64,000 bases of DNA from Strongyloides papillosus (taxonomy: Eukaryota > Nematoda > Chromadorea > Rhabditida > Strongyloididae). A model generated the notes under the pieces. That model searched no databases. It saw only the letters and a program-made list of their open reading frames with translations, and was not told the DNA's origin. Within the stretch, counting starts at the first letter, position 1; each line of letters opens with the position of its first letter. Location of the stretch: assembly GCA_005656395.1 (NCBI GenBank), contig SRSI01000031.1, forward strand, positions 744,001 through 808,000, read 5' to 3'. The position numbers and the translations under genes are program-made. Shown here in pieces: positions 23,529 to 34,684 of this stretch.

Positions 23529-25732
23529 TATGTTTTATTTTTCGATATAAAAAAATGAATTTTAACGTTTTTTGTTAATTAAAATTAAATGAAGCAATTT
23601 TTAGAAACGCTTTATAAATATTTTGACGAAGTAAATAAAACCCTATCGAATGAGTAAAATACCGTTAATTACACTGAAAAATTTTTGTTACAATAAAATT
23701 AATATTATTTGAAGAAAAAAAATGTATGTTATATTAGCAAAATATAAAGATTTTTTCGTAAAAAATTGTATGCATGTAAAAAAAATTAGACTTGTAACAA
23801 TTCAAACATACAGGTATGTTTTGTATCTCGGTTACAATATATGTCTATACAACATATTTTATAAGTTCTTGAATATTTCAATGATAATTTTAGAAAAAAA
23901 TATGTCATGATATTCATAATAAAAAATATAGTTATAATACGGAATACAATGAATGATTTTCAGAATAGCATTTAATTATTTTTAAAGAGTTTAGATAATA
24001 TAAGTTTTAGAAATTTGGAAATTTAATGGTAATAAAAATGAAAACAATAATTATTTAACTATACAAGTATGACTTATTTATAATATTATCTTATTATATA
24101 CTCTTTTTATAATTAAAACATTTAAAAGTTATTTTTTTGTTATGAAGAGAGATAAATAATGCTTTTAAACTTCTATATGTTTGATTTTTTAAAATGATCT
24201 TGAAAAATAACATAAAAAGTAAATTACAATAATTCGAATTATTAAAACATATTAACAAAGATACTATGATGTATTGATAAATGTTCTTTATAAAAATTCT
24301 TACAATTTTACATTAAATCAAAGTTTATTAATGTGTTTTTATAATTTGAATTATTATAAATTACTTTTTATGGTATCTCTTGAAATCATATTTAAAAAAT
24401 TGTTGCTTTTTTGTTTATTGTTTTTTTTTAAATTTAAGTTGAAAAGAATTTTCTAAAGATGAAGAATATCATTTGTTTATAAATAAAATTTATATTTGCA
24501 TTATCAACATTTAAAAAAATGTCAATTAATTTTTTTAAAAGTACAACTCAAAAAACAATTAGTTTATAAATTTTAGCTAGAAAAATGAGAAAAAACATAA
24601 ACTCAAATAAATTTTTTTAGTTAATATATCAAAAAAATTAGGAAAAAAGTAGTCAAATAAATAAAATGTTATTGTTGTTTTTTTGATTGTTTAAAAAAAT
24701 AATTTTTGTTAAAACGTTTGCAAGTTTACATAAATTTGACTTTTAATTAAGAAATTCATAATATATTATAAAGAAAAAGTTATATTCTAAGATTTGCATT
24801 ACTTAAAAATACAATTGAAATAAAATATATATTTAATTTATATAAAATCATTATTGTTATAATTTTTATTATTCATTATGTTTTTCTGAATAAAACGGTC
24901 TGTAATCGTTGCACAAAACACTATAGTTTGTTTGACTGATTATAATGTAAAATATTTTATTAAAACAGTCTAAAATATTCATTTTTGCAACAATATTATG
25001 ATTGTATTATTTAAGAAAATTTGAATTTAAATTCATTTTGTAACCATTAACAAACTATGTATGCTTGTCGAATTTATTAAAAAATTGTAACAAAAATTTT
25101 CCAATGTACAACTACTTTTAAAGGAAGTTATGATAAATAAAATACTGACTACTTTTTATAGTATTTCCACAGTTTGAAGAAAGTATACCGCTTTCTTTTA
25201 TTTTTTTCAAAGATGATAACTTTTAATTGGCAAATTTTTTCACATTTTAATTCTACCTTTGATTATTGGTTGTTCAGATTCCAAATATAGGAATTTCGAA
25301 AATAAGTTTAAATATGGAATAATTTTAAAAGATATGTACAAATGTTCTTATAAGATAATAACTATACAAAATAATGTAGCGTACTAAAAATAATGTGAAA
25401 ATAGTAAAAAAATTGAAGTTTTTGCATATTTGAACAAAAAAGAAATATTTTGTTAATTAAAATATATAAGTAATGTTTTTAATGATATTTTGTATCATTA
25501 ATGTTAAAAAGTATAATAATTGTTCTTTACTTTTTCATTAAAAGTATAAGATTATTGACTTTTGGCAAAACATTAAAATCAATCTTAAATTATAATATTA
25601 CAGTTATTAAATAGAACTTCATTAAATCAATTGGAATATGTCTAAAACATTTTTTAAGATTACTTCACTAAATTTTAACTATCAAAAAACACCCAAATTC
25701 ATGGTTTTTTTATATTAAAAAAATTAAAAATA
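23529..25732. other. Spacer inside the long inverted repeat, no gene
   Basis: 2.2 kb of very AT-rich DNA between the arms. Short open frames at 23722-23910 and 24274-24456 have no coding character. If the arms belong to a transposon, its transposase is gone or never lay here. Confidence 0.5.
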
Positions 25733-26028
25733 GTTATTGAACTTCTATGTTCACGACACTTTAGGAATATGTAGAAAAGATGTTGGTCTTTCATAATCAG
25801 TAATAATCATAACAATATCTTTGTACATAAGAAAGGAGCATTAATTTGAAGTTCAAAAGTGTACTACTATTCTGAAGATTCATAATTCTACTCAGAATCT
25901 AAATTCTTATGTGAAATTAATAAAATATTTGACGCAAGTTTAATGACTATAACATCACATCTGTTTCTAAAAAATAAGTCAAATTTTAAATGTAATTTCC
26001 CAGGGATCGAAATCTAATATACCTTGTA
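25733..26028 (-). repeat. Right arm of a long inverted repeat
   Basis: Reverse-complement partner of 23231-23528. The block TCACGACACTTTAGGAAT (about 25752-25769) mirrors ATTCCTAAAGTGTCGTGA at about 23493-23510. The outer boundary is around CCTTGTATA at 26020-26028. Confidence 0.75.
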
Positions 26029-26367
26029 TACCAGTTTAAACACATATATCCATATAAATGAAGTTTTGCAAGAAAAAAAGATAAATTGTTAAAAAGTTAT
26101 GTCTAAAAATATTCTTTTTATTGTATAAATAAAATAAATGTACAATTTTGCAGTCTCTTGAAATTGCTGTTAATATATCAGGTTTTTTATTACGACTGTC
26201 AGAAAGATAAATTAGTCATACCAAAGTACATAGTAAAATTTTCTATCAATTTAAAATATACATAATCTTAAAATAATAATTTAAACTAATAAATTATAAA
26301 AATTTTTAATTTCTTATACATAATATAAATTAAATGTGTAAAAAATAAATAATAATCTTAATATTAT

Positions 26368-27615
26368 TTAATTTTTCTCTAATATTTTATAATTCTTCAA
26401 AATATCATGAGCATATATACCATTATCATAAAGTTCAACTGCATAATTTCTGTTATCATAATTATTAGCATTATGTAATATTGTTGTCAACAATGTTTGA
26501 TCAAATCTATGACAAATGTGTCTTTTGGCAAAGAAATTACGTGATTTAAAATGACCATCACAGGAGAACCAATGAACTGGTTCAGTACATTCGTGAGTTA
26601 ATGAACAAAGCACAAGCCATTTCATAACATTTTGAACAGTATCTTTAGTACGGAAAAATGTTACAAAGGCTGTACTTTGTTGACGCTCAGTTGGAAAATT
26701 ATATTTATTTTTGTTAACTGGAAAATATTTAGTAAATGTTCTATGGGTTGTAGATAAAATTCCGTGGAATGTTGGAATATGCATCAAAACATTTGACTTA
26801 TAACAATGTTGAATATTGAATTTATACAACCATTCATCATTTGGATTTTTTTTATAGGTAAAATGTCTTATTTTAAATTTTTTTCTTAGTTTTTCAACAA
26901 CTAACTGTTCTTTATTTTTGTGGTTTTCTTCTTTTCCTTTATAACAATTTACTAATTTATTAACTTTTTCAATAAAATATCTATTTTGGAATCTTATACT
27001 AGCATCAGCCCAAATTACGGCAGGATATTCTTTTAAAACTTCAGCAACAACAATCCATTTAAAACCATAAGATCTAGCTTTTTTAAGATGTTTTGGATAT
27101 TTTGAAGCATTAAATTTTCTATATTCGACAAATTTTAATGATTTCATTTCATTTACTGTTTTCTCATTAAAGCCCAGATCATAAACAATAATGGTTTCAC
27201 CAGGGAAATGCTTTTTAAATGACTTTAACATTTGTCCAGCTTCATCTCTATGATCTTGAGTTATTGCAGTAACAATTTTAACACCAGAAATTTTTTGTTT
27301 ATTTAAATCAACGTATGTGCTTTCATTTAAATAACCAAAGTCATCTAGATATTTCATTAGTTTACAATCAAAAGATTTCCCTTTCTTGGACGGTTCTAAT
27401 GGAATTGAATATCTTAAATCATAAGTATTATTCTTGTATATGCATAATTCATCTTTAATATCTTTTACAATTTTTTTTCTAAGCTAAAAATAGTGTTGAT
27501 ATAATATGTTAAATAATTATGCGTTATAACATACTTTTTTTCTACCATCAACGCAAAATATAATTAGACAAATAATAGCAAATAAATGTGTTAAAAATTT
27601 ACTTTTTTTTATCAT
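26368..27615 (-). CDS. DUF1647-like glycosyltransferase-fold protein
   Basis: Exon 1 is 27615-27535 and exon 2 is 27483-26368 (51-nt intron, phase 0), giving 398 residues. Exon 1 supplies a signal peptide or anchor (FLTHLFAIICLIIFCV) absent from the long open frame alone. The body has the pattern I associate with nematode DUF1647: VKIVTAITQDHRDEAGQMLKS, then ETIIVYDLGFNEKTV, VEYRKFNASKYPKH, GFKWIVVAEVLKEYPAVIW followed by ADASIRF, whose WAD segment sits where sugar-transferases carry a DxD. The C-terminal part has conserved HGILSTTHRTF, a Cys pair and LTTILHNANNYDNRNYAVE. The function is not known; a secretory-pathway glycosyltransferase is an inference. The paralogue at 28972-30177 has an exon 2 of exactly the same length (1116 nt). 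Confidence 0.72.
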
Positions 27616-27997
27616 CTTTAACAATGTGAATTAAAGATATATCTATATGTCAGAAAGAGTTATAAATTCTTTCTTATATATTTCATTTACTAACAAGTTT
27701 TTTAACATCCTTATTAATTACTTTTACTTTTATATCTATAAAATGAAACATTATTTTATCCTAATTAAAAGGATGTCTGTTAAGTAGTTAGTAAAAAATC
27801 AAGGAAAAATTTTATATTCTCGAATTTTTGTACATTAAATGATTTATTTTTGGGAAGATATCCATATCATACAAAGCAATATATTATGTTTTTCCTTATA
27901 ATAAATCATGTAGTAATGTTACAATTAACAGGAAGAAAGTAATTTTTCTCAACTATTTTTTGTAAAACCCAGTTGATGACCATATCTTCACTGAATT
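27616..27997. other. Intergenic, upstream of the DUF1647-like gene
   Basis: About 380 bp of AT-rich DNA with no exon; likely contains the promoter of the minus-strand gene. Confidence 0.4.
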
Positions 27998-28202
27998 TTA
28001 TTCTAACCTTTCAACACATCTAGTTTTGAATTTTTCTCTAAAAAAACCATAATCACTTTTTTGCTCATAATTTAATCCCTTCTTGATTAATCTTTGTAAT
28101 TTTATGTTCTCCCCTTCTGCTGTTGGATTTTTTAAATGAATCATAAACCATTTTATTTTGTTATTTTCTAGACAAGTTATTTCTGGGAAAACTACACAAA
28201 AA
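27998..28202 (-). pseudogene. Orphan exon-like fragment of unknown family
   Basis: On the minus strand a TGTGTAG acceptor-like site is followed by about 60 codons with good coding character (FPEITCLENNKIKWFMIHLK...GFFREKFKTRCVERLE) ending in a stop. There is no ATG in frame and no partner exon that I can find upstream, where the dispersed repeat begins. It is best read as an exon left from a broken gene or carried by the neighbouring repeat. I do not recognise the family. Confidence 0.3.
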
Positions 28203-28239
28203 AGAGATGTTTTTAAAATTGACCCGACCAATTATAGAC

Positions 28240-28860
28240 AAAACTTTTGGTACAATTTCCCACACTTAGTTGAAAAAGAATACGTCAATTGGTTATTAAG
28301 TCATTAAAATTGGCAAAGTTTGAGGAAAATTATGCTAAAAAATTGATTTTTGGGAAAAAGCAGAAAAAGTGGAAAAGTTAACATATTAAATTAACATAAC
28401 GTTTTTCATTGCTTACTATTCAACTTCGTTATAGGCTAATTTTATAAGTTAGGTGAGATCTACAAAGACATATACTTTTCTTTTGTTCTCATTAAGTTAT
28501 AAATATTAAAATTTTAAATTAAAAAAAATTGTTACTACTCTGTGGGTATAATTTGCCTAATTTTCAATCAATCCTAATAATATTGTGCTTCCACATTATT
28601 TTGGAATTTCTCATCGCAGATGACATATCCACAGAATTAGTTCATTAACTTTGAGAAAAATTATTCTTTGAACAATACTATAGTAAACATGAGACAAAAA
28701 AAAGGATTTTCTTGAATAATAACTTTACCAAATTTTGCTGCAAATGACTGAAACCTATTTGGCTCATTAAGTTTAAAAAAACACACTTTAGTTACTTATT
28801 CATAACAATCAGTTAATTTTGAAAAGAGTTATAGTGAGAAAAAATTTGCTTTTGTTATTT
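28240..28860 (-). repeat. Dispersed non-coding repeat, copy 2
   Basis: Minus-strand copy of the repeat at 8935-9776. Matching blocks, read on the plus strand, are TACCAAATTTTGCTGCAAAT with ACTGAAACC (about 28727-28760) and CCTAATAATATTGTGCTTCC (about 28572-28591), the counterpart of the GGAAGCTTAATAATATTG block in copy 1. No open frame. Confidence 0.6.
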
Positions 28861-28971
28861 TTTTTTATCATTGAAAATATTTATTTATTGTATGTTATAA
28901 GAATTACATAAATTTTTGTTTTAATCATAAATAATTTAAATAAATATTTAAGTTTTTAAAATAGATGAATT

Positions 28972-30177
28972 TTATCCTTTTCTTAATTTTTTCCATTTTT
29001 TTAATTGTCTATTACCGTATTTTGCATAGTTAAATATATCTGTAATGTAATTTCTGTAATCATAATTGTTAGCATTATGAAGTAGTAATGTTAATAATCC
29101 TTGATCAGCTGCTGGACAAACGAAAGATTTAGAAAATAAATTACCAAAGTTGAAACTACATTTTTTTACTTGTATAGGTTCAATGCAATCTTCTGTTAGT
29201 GCACATAACAATGCCCAAGACATCATATTTTGAATTGTATTTTGAGTTCTAACAATAAAAATTATTCCTGTAGTGAATTGTAATTCTGTATTTGGTTGAA
29301 AACGACTCGTATCTGTGGGTATATATTTTTTTAATGAATCCGGTATTGTTGATAAAATACCATGATTAGATGGAATTGTTAGTAACATATTTGATTTATA
29401 ACAAGAATCAACATTAAATTTAAATAAATTTGTATCATATCCTATAGTTTGATATGTTGGCGAACATGTAGCACATTTTGGTAGTTCGATTTCATTAAAT
29501 TTTTTATTAGTTCTTTCAGTAATATATTGTGGTTGTTTTGTCATTTGATCAGCAGGCTTACCTTTATAGCAACTTATTAATTGATTAACTCTATTCATAA
29601 AACCTCTCACAGTAAATCTTAAAGTTGGATTGGCCCACATAATATAAGGATATTCTTTCAAAACTTCAGCAATTATAATTAATTTATAAGCTCTATTTTG
29701 TAAATTTCTTACGTGGGCGGGGAAATTAGAAAATTGAAATTTTCTATATTCTACAAATGAATACTTGATTAATTTTCTAATTGTAGTTTTTTTTAATCCC
29801 AAATCATATACAATCATTCTTTGTCCTCCAAAAGCTGATTTAAAAGTTTTTAATAGATAACCAGCACGTTTACGTAATTTTTCATTGAAGGCTGTTACTA
29901 TTTTAATATTTGGAATATCAGCAGTTACCAAATCAATGAACGTAGTTTGATTGAGAAAATTATAATTGTCAAAATATCGTATAAGATCACAAGGAAATTC
30001 AGTTCCTTTCATTTGATTATTCGAAGGCAAAGTGTACTGAAGTGAATAATCTTTTCCTTGATATGGACATACACCATCAACTTGATACTAAATTTGTAGT
30101 AATAAAAATAACACTTTACAACTTACGTAAGCTAATAGATTGATAAAAATAAATATAATTCTTAAAATATAAGCCAT
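28972..30177 (-). CDS. DUF1647-like glycosyltransferase-fold protein, paralogue
   Basis: Exon 1 is 30177-30127 and exon 2 is 30087-28972 (39-nt intron GTAAG...TTTAG), giving 388 residues. Exon 1 encodes the hydrophobic start MAYILRIIFIFINLLAY, a signal peptide or anchor. The body aligns with the gene at 26368-27615 throughout: IKIVTAFNEKLRKRAGYLLK, MIVYDLGLKKTTI, VEYRKFQFSNFPAHV, LIIIAEVLKEYPYIMWANPT, HGILSTIPDSL, and LTLLLHNANNYDYRNYITDIF. At the possible acidic site WADASIRF of the paralogue this copy reads WANPTLRF, so the acidic residue is replaced by Asn. It also has an extra CATCSP insert at about residue 220. The two may differ in activity, or the site may not be catalytic. Confidence 0.72.
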
Positions 30178-30846
30178 TTGGACTTAAAAAGTAATTTACA
30201 TAAATAAGTTATGAATGATTCATCCCAAATTCAGGAGCAATTTTATACTATCATTACTCAGATCAAACCTCAAACATCTACATCATATTACTATTTTTTT
30301 AAATTTCTAAAAAATTGAAGCATTTTTTTAATCAAATATCCATCATTATTTTCGAAACAAAAAAAAATTAAAACTATTTATAAAAAGAAAAATTTTATAA
30401 AATGTACAAACAAAATCTGTTTGTTAACAAAAAGTTTAATTTCTCTGATTTGCTTTACTAAAAGACATACAATTATCAGAATAATTAATTTATCTGGAAG
30501 ATATCAAAGAAACAAGTTTAATCAAATAAACATTACAAGGACGACAAGAAACATACTAAGAAATTTTTTATTCCAAGAATGTTTACCAAAACTATAAATA
30601 ATAAATTTTTCTAACTTGTTTCCACTTTTTTATATTGTCCAACTCTGACTTCATACAGGTAGTAGATAATATGAATGAAATATTATCTTTTTCTTTAAAT
30701 TATTTTAATACATCATAATTAAAATATTATTTTTTTTAATTTTAAATTTGTTTTTATTTATTTTAGTGATTTATATCATTTATAAACCTGTTTAGATTTT
30801 ACCTAAAAAATTATAATCTTCAATTTTTTAATATTTTTATAGACTA
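30178..30846. other. Divergent intergenic region
   Basis: About 670 bp between the divergently transcribed DUF1647-like and Sulfotransfer_2 genes. It must hold both promoters. No exon or repeat is seen. Confidence 0.45.
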
Positions 30847-31831
30847 ATGATACAAATTTGGAAATATTTTTTAATTTTTTTACTTACAATTTCATTTATA
30901 AAATCAAATGATATTCGGAAATCTGTAAAAAAAATTAAAGATGATATAACAAAAGATGAAAACTATGAGTTGATTCCAATGATTAATACATCATTTCCAA
31001 GTCAAATGAAACTTGAATATTTTGGTGTTCGAAAATATAAATTGGGGGTTTGTTTAGTTGGTAAAAATTTTAGCTCAATGATGAGTATGATATTGTGCAG
31101 TTTAATGAAAGGTAAAGATTATTTATTAAAATACCAATTTTCTGATTGTGGAAGATCAAAAAGGTATATTAGTGCAACCAAAATGGCCTTAACAAATAAA
31201 TTTAAAAAAGCTGATGAGTTATTTAAAGAATGGAATGTTTTAATGATTGTTAGAAACCCAATAGATAGATTAATAAGTGGGTTTATGCAACTCTGTTACT
31301 ACAGAACCTGGTTGAAAAAAAACGAAGATTATTGTTATCATTGTAATAAAAATATTACTTGTTTTGTTGATAGACTTTATAATGAATTAGTTAATGTTGC
31401 AAATAAAGAAAAAATTCCAAATCAATTTAATGACTATCATTTTTATCCTCAAACATGGTAAGTTGACTTTATCTTATTATAAATAATTTTTAAGGCAATG
31501 CGAATATTACAAGTACAAAAAAAATTACAATTATTTAAAATATCCATCAAAAGATAAAAATATATTTTATGGTAATCTTATGAAGGAGTTAAAAAAATCA
31601 GGTGTAGCATTAGAACATATCAATTTCCTTTCAAATAAAGTTAAAACTTTTAACACATTTCATACAACAACTGGTAAAAAAGATACAAAAAACTACAAAG
31701 AATCATTGTTTAAAAATACTAAGTTAATTCGAAAAATTTGTTCAATTTTTTACTATGATTTTATTGAGTTTGGTTTTGAATTTCCCAAAGCATGTGAAGG
31801 GATTCCGGTTCTTGTAAATAACACTGTATAA
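30847..31831 (+). CDS. Chondroitin 4-sulfotransferase-like protein, paralogue
   Basis: Exon 1 is 30847-31457 and exon 2 is 31495-31831 (37-nt intron GTAAG...TTAAG, splitting a Trp codon exactly as in the gene at 18382), giving 315 residues. It has a signal peptide or anchor (YFLIFLLTISFIKS). Sulfotransfer_2 motifs: LGVCLVGKNFSSMMSMILC (VGKNFSS at 71-77), VRNPIDRLISGFMQLCYYR (134-152), DYCYHCNKNITCFV, and NQFNDYHFYPQTW at the end of exon 1. The C-terminal region keeps FHTTTGKKDTKNYKESLFK and IFYYDFIEFGFEFP. A predicted Golgi PAPS-dependent carbohydrate sulfotransferase; acceptor unknown. Confidence 0.87.
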
Positions 31832-32099
31832 ACTTTAAAATTTAATTCATTGATTTAATTTTTTATTCCTAAAAGTTTTACTTTTTAATTATTTAGTGTA
31901 AAATTGATAGTTTATAATATGTATTCTACTTATTTCATAAAGTGAATTATCTTTTCATTATTTGGCAATCATATAGATTTTTTAAATTTTTGTAGATCAT
32001 TTTATTGTGTATGGATTTTTCAGAAAACTCTTTAAATGAATAACATTATTCAATAACATATATAATTACTCAAAATACTAATGTAATCTTAAAAATATA
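31832..32099. other. Intergenic before the transposon cluster
   Basis: Short AT-rich spacer; presumably the 3' UTR of the sulfotransferase gene. Nothing else is seen. Confidence 0.4.
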
Positions 32100-32102
32100 T
32101 AA

Positions 32103-33355
32103 GGGTGTTTCAAATGATACGCGAGTAAGTTAGACGTTTAATAGTTTTTTTTTCATTTACAGAATTTTATGATATTTATGCATTCGATAGTCTTACTTGT
32201 TTTCTACAACATATTTTAAGACCTTTTCGAATCTTAAGTTTAAAGAAAAACATAGTGATTTATTCAAGTACTATTTTTTTCTATATATTTAATTAACAAA
32301 ATTAAATATAAGTTTTTTGTAAGCATTACTTGTTCATAATATTATAGCTGTTTGATAGTCCAACTTTTCTTCTATAAAGTATTAAAATATCCATAATCAG
32401 AAGATAGTTATCATTTTAATTATAAACGTTTTTATCGTAAAACATTTTTCAACAATTTATTAACAAAAATAAATTTGGAATTTTAGCCTTTTTTTATTAT
32501 GAATAAGAACACATAATTTTTAATGTTTTATAAATTAACGTTTAATTGTTTCATAATAATGCTTTTTTCATACACTTAAAATAGAAGAAGTTGAACTATT
32601 AAATAACTATAATATTATTGAAAAATGCTAGAAATTCAAAAAAATCTATGATAATATTTAATCCGATAACCGTTTGATTTTTTAGCGAAAGTGTATTAAT
32701 TGTAGTACTTATAAGTCCTTTTATAACTTCCTTCAAATTTAGGCTTTAAAGCAATCTCTAATTGCATTGTAGAAAAAAGTGAGGCTATAAATGGATATAC
32801 AATAGACTATCGATTATCTGAACCCCTCAGGACCAAGGGTAGTTTGGATAACTATAATTTCGGATAATCGAACATGAATAAAAAATATATAAATTTCAAT
32901 TTTTACATAGAAAATAACTCATTGCATATTGGTATACACATTAAATATCAATTTTTTTAGTAAATATACGAAACAAAAAATTATTTAGTCTTAAAGAAAT
33001 CACTTATTTTTTTGAGTTAAATAAGACTGTTTTTTTGAAGCTAAGTTTTTTCTAATTTCTTAATGCATAGCTGTCTTATTAATTCAAAAAAAATTGAAAT
33101 TTTATATATGTTTTATTTAAAATTAGTACTGTATATATTTTACACACGTACAAAAGAAAGGATTCTTTTTGCCTAAAGTAATTAATTGATTATTTTTTTT
33201 GTATAAAATTTGTAAATTTTTGTAAAAATTTCAGCTTTCGGTTAATCGAGTTTCGGATAATCGAGAGTCCACTGTAATACCATAAAATTCTAAAAAATAC
33301 AAAAAATTTATTAACGTCTAACTTAGTCACGTATATTTTAAAACATCCTGTTTAC
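32103..33355. mobile_element. Terminal-inverted-repeat element, host of a nested MITE
   Basis: The left end AGGGTGTTTCAAATGATACG followed by CGAGTAAGTTAGACGTT (about 32103-32140) is matched in inverted orientation by AACGTCTAACTTAGTCACGT and then ATATTTTAAAACATCCTGT (about 33313-33351). The ends with GGGTGTTTCA resemble mariner/Tc1-type termini, and TA dinucleotides flank both. Without the inserted 475-bp MITE (32800-33274) the element is about 0.78 kb. No transposase frame is left, so it is non-autonomous. Confidence 0.6.
32800..33274. mobile_element. pogo/Tigger-like MITE with TA target duplication
   Basis: The left terminus CAATAGACTATCGATTATCT (32800-32819) and the right terminus, whose reverse complement reads CAGTGGACTCTCGATTATCC, are typical of pogo/Tigger (Tc1-mariner superfamily) elements. 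TA dinucleotides sit directly outside both ends (32798-32799 and 33275-33276). Subterminal copies of TTCGGATAATCGA occur inside both ends (about 32860 and 33251). The 475-bp body has no coding frame. It is inserted inside the element at 32103-33355. Confidence 0.8.
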
Positions 33356-33596
33356 TTTACAAGACTAAAAAAGTATGAAAATCTTGCAAATATTATTCCA
33401 ATGTTTACAAAAATAAAAAAATAAATTATCGTTGATATATCTATTTATTTGATTTTGTAAAATTTTAACATATAATAAAAAATTTTCTTAATCTATGCAA
33501 CCGTTAAAATAAAAAACATTTAATTTACTAGATTTAACATTACAATTATAATATCAGGATAAATGTAAAGAAAATGTAACATTCTACTCCTCATAA

Positions 33597-34051
33597 CTAA
33601 TTTTTATGTTTTCTTTCTTCTGCAATATTAGAACCAGTATAGGCAAGTCCAGCAACCATAGCCATAACAGTTCCAAATTGAGCGTAAATACGATATCTAA
33701 AAAATTTATATATAACTATCAAATTATCATCTTATATTACCTCATAAATTTTTGAGCTCCCATTTTGTTTCCTGACATGGAGTTTTTAAACATTCCTAAC
33801 AAAGCAAGACATGTTAAACCCATTCCAATTGGAACTAGAGGATTGCTTAAAAAACCTTCAGAAGCTACGTTTCCTCTTGAACCTTGTGTTTCTTTGCCAC
33901 TTTTAAATCCAATATCCAATGGCATGGCAGGGACTCCTGGAGTTTTTACAAAACCATGGCTTTTTCCACCATGATTACCTTCACTTTCTGGATGGGACGT
34001 CGAACATTTGGCAACTCTAAATAACATACCACTGATAAATGAATTCATCAC
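33597..34051 (-). CDS. HIG1 domain mitochondrial protein
   Basis: Exon 1 is 34051-33741 and exon 2 is 33696-33597 (44-nt intron), encoding 136 residues. The C-terminal half is a HIG1 domain with two membrane helices: EGFLSNPLVPIGMGLTCLALLGMF, then a short loop with NKMGAQKFMRYRIYAQFGTV, then the second helix MAMVAGLAYTG. The order 'NPLVPIG...R.R..AQ' is the family signature. HIG1 proteins (HIGD1/HIGD2, yeast Rcf1) live in the mitochondrial inner membrane and help assemble or regulate cytochrome c oxidase and supercomplexes. The N-terminal ~85 residues are longer than in HIGD1A, and a second Met follows the first. It lies 138 bp downstream of the FAM162-like gene on the same strand. Confidence 0.85.
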
Positions 34052-34189
34052 TAAATCTAAAATCCATATTAAAACATTATAAAATATTAATAATATATAT
34101 ATATGACAAAACTCGTTAAAAATAAAATTAAAATGACCATTACTTTATGAAATTATTGCATAATGAAGACTTATATATAAAAATTCCAA

Positions 34190-34684
34190 CTACATTTTAG
34201 TGACAACAACTCCCACCTTTTTGTCTCTTTCAATTCTGGCAGCTGTAATTTTTCCACCAAGAAGAGCAATTGCAAAGAATGCAATACACCCAACTATAAT
34301 GAAAGAAACTCTAAATTGATCAGACAATTTATTCATTGTACCAGATGTAAGATATTCTGGAATTTCATCTTACTCTTATACATTCCTGTCCAAACTAGCA
34401 TACGTTTTTGGAAATTTGAAGGTTTATGACCACATGAGCTATCATCACATCCACGGAATTTATTTCTATTTTGCGAATTTTTAAAATCTTGTGCTGTTGC
34501 ATATAATGGTTTTTCAGCTACTGATTCTGTCTGAATTATAAATTTATCAAAGTTTACTACTACTTACAATTTCTTTGCCAGCATCATTTCTTTTAATAGG
34601 AGTAGTTGTTAAAAATCTTGAATACAATAATTTATGATTAATCTGTATAATGTTGTTATACTTTAATGTTATTGGATTTGCCAT
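34190..34684 (-). CDS. FAM162/UPF0389-like mitochondrial protein, one-base frameshift
   Basis: Exon 1 is 34684-34568 and exon 2 is 34530-34190 (37-nt intron). The N-terminus (LLYSRFLTTTP) looks like a mitochondrial presequence. The match to FAM162 is in order: a short conserved NFQKRMLVWTGMYKS, then DEIPEYLTSGTMNKLSDQFR, then a single membrane helix VSFIIVGCIAFFAIALLGG followed by KITAARIERDKK, as in human FAM162A. The frame before and after 34371-34376 differs by one base: the exon total is 458 nt, one short of a multiple of three. Either a base is missing in this assembly or the gene is newly broken. A GTAAG...CAG pair would remove only 17 nt there and would delete the conserved EIPE motif, so I do not take it as an intron. 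Confidence 0.7.

Noticed and set aside
23722..24456. Two short plus-strand frames in the inverted-repeat spacer
   Set aside because: Composition is that of random AT-rich sequence, with no splice partners, signal or motif support.
33765..33974. Plus-strand frame opposite the HIG1-domain gene
   Set aside because: The opposite strand carries a spliced, family-matching protein; this frame does not.
34360..34376. A 17-nt GTAAG...CAG intron that would repair the FAM162-like frame
   Set aside because: Far shorter than any intron in the window, and it would delete the conserved EIPE motif; a one-base indel explains it better.
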